Shown here in pieces: positions 14,183 to 17,503 of a stretch of DNA of 17,503 nucleotides. The stretch covers positions 1-17,503 of the forward strand of contig UREZ01000036.1 in assembly GCA_900547025.1 (NCBI GenBank). Direction: 5' to 3'. Numbering within the stretch: position 1 is the first letter of the stretch; the number at the start of each line of letters is the position of its first letter. The translations under genes and the position numbers were made by a program. The notes under the pieces were generated by a model. That model saw only the letters and a program-made list of their open reading frames with translations, made no database searches and had not been told where the DNA came from. Source of the DNA: an uncultured Collinsella sp. Its GTDB lineage: Bacteria > Actinomycetota > Coriobacteriia > Coriobacteriales > Coriobacteriaceae.

Positions 14183-15486
14183 CTAGATCTCGGCCTCCGC
14201 ATGGCCTCGCTGCGCCTCGGGCAGCTCCCCGTAGAGCGGATGGTCTTCGAGCCTAAAGCGCTCGACCTGTTCGGGAGTGCGACCGCGTACAAAGAGCCAC
14301 GAGCGATCGATCGGCGTCGCCATGAGCGTGCTGGGCAGCGCGTCGGCGCGGTCGGAAAACACCCGGGCACTCTCGGGATCCTGGAACGCCAGCACCAGAT
14401 GCGTGTCGCAGTTGCCCATGATGGAGCGTGCGCGTGCCTCGCCATAGAGCGCATCGAGCTGGTTGGTCGACTGCAGCAGCAGCGTTGCCCAGATGCTGCG
14501 GCTTCGGATAATCGAGAGCACGTTGTCGATCTGGGGGATCTGCAGATTTGCGAAGTCATCGAGCATAAAGCGCACGGGCACGGGCAGGCTGCCGTCGGGC
14601 TGCCTATCGGCCTCACGAATGAGGCCCATAAACGCTTGCGTAATAAAGAGGCCGGTCAGCGGATCGAGATTGCGGTCAATATCGCTTACGGTTACAAACA
14701 GGGCGCAGGGGGTGTGTCCCATGGAAGCGAAGTCCACCTGATGGCACTCACGATAGAGCTGTGCCGCACCGTCGAATCCCAGACACATGACCTTTTCGGC
14801 AAGGATGCCGACGATGCTCGCGTGCATGCGCTCGGCATTTTGCGTAATGGCGTAGCGCCGCCATAGCGAGAGGGCATAGCTTTGGGGGTCGGTCGTGATC
14901 AGATCGTCAAACAATCGGGCCGTGGCACCGTCCTGCAGGTGCTCGATCAGCTTGATGACCGAGCTGATCGTCTGCTCGTCGGCGGGTAGCTGTTCGGTGA
15001 CGTAGGCGATAAGACACGACAGCAGGTTTGCCGCCGCATGATCCCAAAAAGGCTGGTTGTTGTCCTCGATGGGGCAGATGGCCTTTGCCACCGAGAGGAT
15101 GTCCTGCTGGTTGGGCCTGCCGTCCGCCTTGCGGCGAATGTGCCTCAGGGGTTGTAGCCGCAGCGCTCGATGCCGGGCGCAAGGGCCGGGACGGTGTTGA
15201 GGTCGGCGAAGTTGAGACATTGCACGCGGTAACCGTGGGCTGCCAGCACGGGTCCCACTTCGCGACAGAGCGTGCCTTTGGTGTCGAGCACGATGTAGCT
15301 TGCGTTCATTTGCAGCAGGTTGGGCTTGAGGACGTTTCGGGTCTTGCCGGCTCCCGAGGGGCCGATCACAAGTGCGTTGTTGTTGAGTCCCGTTTGGCGG
15401 GTGTCGCAGGAAAGCGTTCGATCCTTGGCGAGGATGGTGGACGATGCGGACTTAGATGCGGCGAGGCGGCTGGCGAGGTTAGACAT
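14183..15486 (-). pseudogene. VirD4/TraG-type coupling ATPase, frameshifted and without membrane anchor
   Basis: Two frames together encode about 434 residues of a type IV secretion coupling protein, the ATPase that brings DNA to a conjugation channel. It most resembles the VirD4-like proteins of Gram-positive integrative elements. The first frame (15486-15145) has Walker A GPSGAGKT at 42-49, KPNLLQMN and YIVLDTKG, and ends at TGA after GYNP. The second frame resumes at once with LRHIRRKADG. It continues through FWDHAAANLLSCLIAY, Walker B-like FMLDDFANLQIP, SIIRSRSIWATLLLQS and IMGNCDTHLVLAF. A run of four C (15151-15148, minus strand) is the break; one more C would restore a single frame. 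The start, ATG 15486 with AGGAGG 6 bases upstream, overlaps the clpP stop. The usual two N-terminal membrane helices are absent. It may be a pseudogene, an assembly error or a recoded gene. Confidence 0.85.
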
Positions 15487-16096
15487 GGGCGACCTCCTTG
15501 GTGGTCGAGAGGATTTCGTGGGCAAAGCCGATCTCGACGGCGCGCTCGGCCGAAAGGTAGGTGTCTTTTGCAGTGAGGGACTGGATGCGCTTGGGCGTGA
15601 GGCCGCTGCGGTCCGAGAGGATTTGCGTGAGGGTCTTGCGGGTCTGCATGAGACGCCGGCTGGTTTCTTGCAGCGCAAGTGCCGAGCCGCCTGCCCCCTG
15701 GGGGATCAGCGGGTCGTGAATCATGAGCTCTGCATGGGGCGCCATACGGCGATCGTCGCCGCCCATAAAGATCACGGCGCCCATGGACGCGGCGAATTCC
15801 AGACAGACGGTGCGGATGGGGCACGATGCGAGGCGCATGGCGTCATAGATCGCAAGGCCCGATCGCACGCTTCCGCCGGCGCTGGCGACAAATATGGTGA
15901 TGGGGCGGCTGGGGTCGGTGGCATCGAGCAGGCGGATCTGCTGGCATAGGTCGTGGGCCATCGGGGTTTCGATGTTTCCCATGACGGAGAGCTCGCGACG
16001 GGCGAGCATCTCATCGTAAATGCTGGTGAGCGTGATACCTCGGGCGGATTCACGCATGGTGAGGGGGCTGATGATGGGGGAATGATTGGTGTCCAT
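15479..16096 (-). CDS. ClpP-family serine protease encoded in a conjugation operon
   Basis: The 205 residues are close to standard ClpP length. The catalytic triad is intact: Ser104 in FAASMGAV, His127 in LMIHDPL and Asp178 in KDTYLSAERAVEIGF. The oxyanion segment is FVASAGGSVRSGLAIYDAM (69-87). The N-terminal 20 residues differ from housekeeping ClpP. ATG 16096 has AAAGGAG 5 bases upstream. The stop TAA overlaps the start of the coupling ATPase by 8 bases, so the two are probably translated together. Chromosomal ClpP forms a barrel fed by ClpX or ClpC. Here the neighbours suggest processing or turnover of transfer or replication proteins of the element, which is inference. A phage-type capsid-maturation role is less likely because no phage gene is seen. 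Confidence 0.9.
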   Translation of the reverse strand: MDTNHSPIISPLTMRESARGITLTSIYDEMLARRELSVMGNIETPMAHDLCQQIRLLDATDPSRPITIFVASAGGSVRSGLAIYDAMRLASCPIRTVCLEFAASMGAVIFMGGDDRRMAPHAELMIHDPLIPQGAGGSALALQETSRRLMQTRKTLTQILSDRSGLTPKRIQSLTAKDTYLSAERAVEIGFAHEILSTTKEVAHV

Positions 16097-16138
16097 GAGG
16101 ACTCCTTTCTGTTGGTTGTGTTGTGGAATAGGATTGTT

Positions 16139-16160
16139 GCCCGCGGAGGGGCTGGCGGGC
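16139..16160 (-). other. Intercistronic hairpin between the unknown gene and clpP
   Basis: GCCCGC (16139-16144) pairs with GCGGGC (16155-16160) around a 10-base loop, touching the stop codon of the upstream gene. It lacks a T tract and may mark an mRNA processing or stability site. It is a short stem in GC-rich DNA, so chance is possible. Confidence 0.3.
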
Positions 16161-17050
16161 TACAGGGTTCGTCCGAGCCTGAGATCGAGCTCGGTTGTGG
16201 GGCAGGCTGCCTGTTCGTGCGGCTCGCAAGCGCCAAGGACTCCAAAGCGATGGAGCGTTGCGACGGGCGTGGTGTAGGCGAGCCGCAGCTGATGCTCGAC
16301 AGGGGCACATCCGTCATTTTTGTAATGAGCCGCGTAGTACTGCGCGATGCTGGCGTTCATCTCGCTGCCATTGCGATGGCGCTCAAACTGGCGTCTGCAG
16401 GTTTCGATGATCTTTGCTACCGACTTGGGTGCCGTCGCGGGAACAAGGGCGAGATAGCCCTCAAATAGCTCGTTGATGCTCAGAAGGCACAGCAGGTCGA
16501 TCAGCGTCCTTATGGCTGCTCCCTCGGCGGAAAAGTGCGCGGTCATGCGGTTATATCGGTTGCGGTCGACGATGGCCGCATGGGGTCTTGGAGTTTTCTG
16601 CCCCGTGGTCCCGGGCTTTTGCCGCGCCTGTGTATTGAGCTCGACGTTGCAGCGCTTGAGGCCGTCCAACGGAAGGAACAGTGCGGTGCGCAGGGTGTTC
16701 CGCTTACTTTCGAGTTCATGACGCTCGTCGGGTTCCCATTCGAGCTTGAGTTTCGTGTCGAGCGCCGTAAGCATATGGGCTAGGCAGCCTACGGTAAGAA
16801 CGTACGAATCGTTGTCGCGTTTTGGGGCATAGGGGTCTGTCAGCTTGCGAATGTCGGGGTCGCCCATGATCTTTGTGCAGCGCTTCAGCAGTTGAGGGTG
16901 GTCGGCCAAGATCGTCGCGAGCGGTAGCGACGCGTAGTTCTTTATGGTCGCGGCGGCAAAGGCGGCGTCATATTCGTTTGCATATGCTCGCTCAATGCGG
17001 GCATCCAGAATGCTTTTCTTATCGCCGTCTTCAGCGTGGTGGTTTGTCAT
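16160..17050 (-). CDS. Hypothetical protein of the conjugation operon
   Basis: I do not recognise this 296-residue protein. It is largely helical and charged, with no signal peptide and no convincing membrane span. The segment AIRTLIDLLCLLSINELFEGYLALV near 190-215 is the most hydrophobic part. There is a basic Thr/Pro/Gln patch around 155-170. The start ATG 17050 has GGAG five bases upstream. The longer in-frame ATG at 17206 would add a His-rich stretch (HITHGKHITH) made of short DNA repeats and is less likely. It is first in the apparent operon, 63 bases before clpP, so it probably belongs to the mobile element. A replication or transfer accessory role is possible but unsupported by motifs. 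Confidence 0.7.
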   Translation of the reverse strand: MTNHHAEDGDKKSILDARIERAYANEYDAAFAAATIKNYASLPLATILADHPQLLKRCTKIMGDPDIRKLTDPYAPKRDNDSYVLTVGCLAHMLTALDTKLKLEWEPDERHELESKRNTLRTALFLPLDGLKRCNVELNTQARQKPGTTGQKTPRPHAAIVDRNRYNRMTAHFSAEGAAIRTLIDLLCLLSINELFEGYLALVPATAPKSVAKIIETCRRQFERHRNGSEMNASIAQYYAAHYKNDGCAPVEHQLRLAYTTPVATLHRFGVLGACEPHEQAACPTTELDLRLGRTL

Positions 17051-17067
17051 AGCTTCTCCAATCGGTT

Positions 17068-17143
17068 GATGTTCGTGCTGTTTGTTGATGTGTTGGTTGT
17101 CGTGAGTGATGTGCTTGCCGTGGGTGATGTGCTGACGTTGGGG
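17068..17143. repeat. Short GATGTG direct repeats upstream of the conjugation operon
   Basis: GATGTTCGTGCTG (17068), GATGTGTTGGTTG (17087), GATGTGCTTGCCGTGG (17108) and GATGTGCTGACGTTGG (17126) recur at 19, 21 and 18 bases. The last two are the most alike. They lie just upstream of the first gene of the operon, where iterons for a replication or relaxase protein, or operator repeats, are often found. The copies are degenerate. Confidence 0.4.
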
Positions 17144-17371
17144 TGCTATGCGGTTTTCAATGAGCCCGTGAGGCAGTTGCTGCAGGGGCGGGATGGAACG
17201 GCCCATGCAAGGCGGAAGGCATCGTGCTCAAAATCGAGACAGCAATGCCCTGGGTGCCTCACATGTGGCAGTTACCTCATTAAGTTGTCATTGCGTTTGG
17301 GGTTGTACTTTGCCGATCTTCCTTCTCTTACACGCTGAAAACTGAAACTTCATATGCTCGATCTACTTAAA

Positions 17372-17390
17372 ACCGCAACGGCGGTCTTTT
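17372..17390. terminator. Small hairpin with T tract
   Basis: ACCGC (17372-17376) pairs with GCGGT (17381-17385) around AACG, followed by CTTTT on plus and by TTTAAG on minus. The stem is only 5 bp. It may be a weak bidirectional terminator at the edge of the element. Confidence 0.35.
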
Positions 17391-17473
17391 ATCAACTTAT
17401 ATGTCGGAACGTGTCTTTGCAAGTACTTTTTTGCGTTTGTTTCAAATGCCTTGAATATCAACTTCATCCGAAC
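17390..17473 (+). repeat. Direct repeat pair TATCAACTT...CGAAC
   Basis: TATCAACTTATATGTCGGAAC (17390-17410) and TATCAACTTCATCCGAAC (17456-17473) share the first nine bases, and the ends after a 3-base gap are similar. They are 66 bases apart in AT-rich non-coding DNA. They could be binding sites of an element-encoded protein, such as an excisionase or a replication protein. The match is short. Confidence 0.35.
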
Positions 17474-17487
17474 ACCTCCCATATTCA

Positions 17488-17503
17488 TCCGTACATGTAC
17501 GGA
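17488..17503. repeat. 16-bp perfect palindrome at the window edge
   Basis: TCCGTACATGTACGGA is its own reverse complement and ends exactly at the last base of the window, so it may be part of a longer inverted repeat beyond it. It could be an operator, a site for a recombinase, or the point where an assembly stopped at a repeat. Confidence 0.6.

Larger units (their letters stand above)
17051..17503. other. Non-coding right end, partly AT-rich
   Basis: These 453 bases contain no convincing gene. The part nearest the unknown gene holds short direct repeats. From about 17320 on, the DNA is AT-rich compared with the rest of the window and carries a small hairpin, a direct repeat pair and a terminal palindrome. 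It should contain the promoter of the minus-strand conjugation operon, but I find no clear -35/-10 pair. An oriT or attachment site could also lie here. Confidence 0.5.

Noticed and set aside
15479..16096. Phage prohead protease
   Set aside because: The ClpP-like fold also occurs in phages, but the neighbours are a coupling ATPase and an unknown protein, with no capsid, portal or terminase gene.
17068..17143. CRISPR-like array
   Set aside because: The repeats are too short and degenerate, without proper spacers, and no cas gene is present.
17051..17206. His-rich N-terminal extension (HITHGKHITH) of the unknown protein
   Set aside because: ATG 17050 has a ribosome site. The His-rich part is better explained by DNA-level direct repeats, although it cannot be fully excluded.
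17036..17338. 100-codon plus-strand open frame over the repeat region
   Set aside because: It has no ribosome site and overlaps the start of the unknown gene. Its Val-rich translation comes from the short DNA repeats.

Overview
The window looks like chromosomal DNA of an anaerobic, high-GC Actinomycetota bacterium of the class Coriobacteriia. A Collinsella-like gut bacterium is my best guess. This is an inference from several things: GC-rich codon use, strong AGGAGG-type ribosome sites with ATG/GTG/TTG starts, oxygen-sensitive Fe-S and flavodoxin proteins, and a DUF3793-flavodoxin pair. No rRNA, tRNA, CRISPR array or complete insertion sequence is visible. The right end carries part of what looks like a conjugative or mobilisable element.

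Positions 1-4343 hold a set of stand-alone metabolic and repair genes. They are a cyclase/kynurenine-formamidase-like hydrolase (minus strand), an aldo/keto reductase with two C-terminal [4Fe-4S] sites, a Gfo/Idh/MocA oxidoreductase and endonuclease IV (nfo). The two intergenic gaps before the Gfo/Idh gene and before nfo each hold a long hairpin of one family. The outer arms and flanks are the same in both. Four inner base pairs differ on both sides, yet pairing is kept.

Positions 4382-7658 encode a polar amino-acid ABC uptake system: lipoprotein binding protein, permease and ATPase. A strong hairpin between the binding-protein and permease genes probably lowers expression of the last two. 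The permease carries an unusual secreted beta-rich N-terminal domain of about 150 residues. An 18-bp perfect stem closes the operon and also faces the convergent flavodoxin operon.

Positions 7708-9437 look devoted to redox and metals. A DUF3793 protein and a short flavodoxin run on the minus strand. A membrane-tethered heavy-metal-associated (HMA) protein runs on the plus strand. The 175-bp divergent region holds a minus promoter with a partial DtxR-like box at its start site, and a CsoR-like palindrome (ACACCCCATGGGGGTAT) in the leader of the HMA gene.

Positions 9464-11461 form a likely SOS mutagenesis operon on the minus strand: a UmuC/UvrX-type Y-family polymerase followed by an overlapping YolD-like gene. 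It has a good sigma-70 type promoter (TTGACG, 17 bp, TATTAT) overlapped by a LexA-type dyad.

Positions 11461-12219 hold a shortened iron-alcohol-dehydrogenase-like gene that lacks the metal-binding half. It lies between two inverted copies of an AAAAAGGGAC-type repeat that resembles REP sequences. Glucose-6-phosphate isomerase (pgi) follows at 12346-14040 with its own leader hairpin and a strong terminator.

Positions 14183-17503 read right to left: an unrecognised protein, a ClpP-type protease with an intact Ser-His-Asp triad, and a VirD4/TraG coupling ATPase whose start overlaps the clpP stop. The ATPase gene is broken by a one-base frameshift in a C run. The last 450 bases are non-coding, partly AT-rich, with short repeats and a 16-bp perfect palindrome at the very end of the window.
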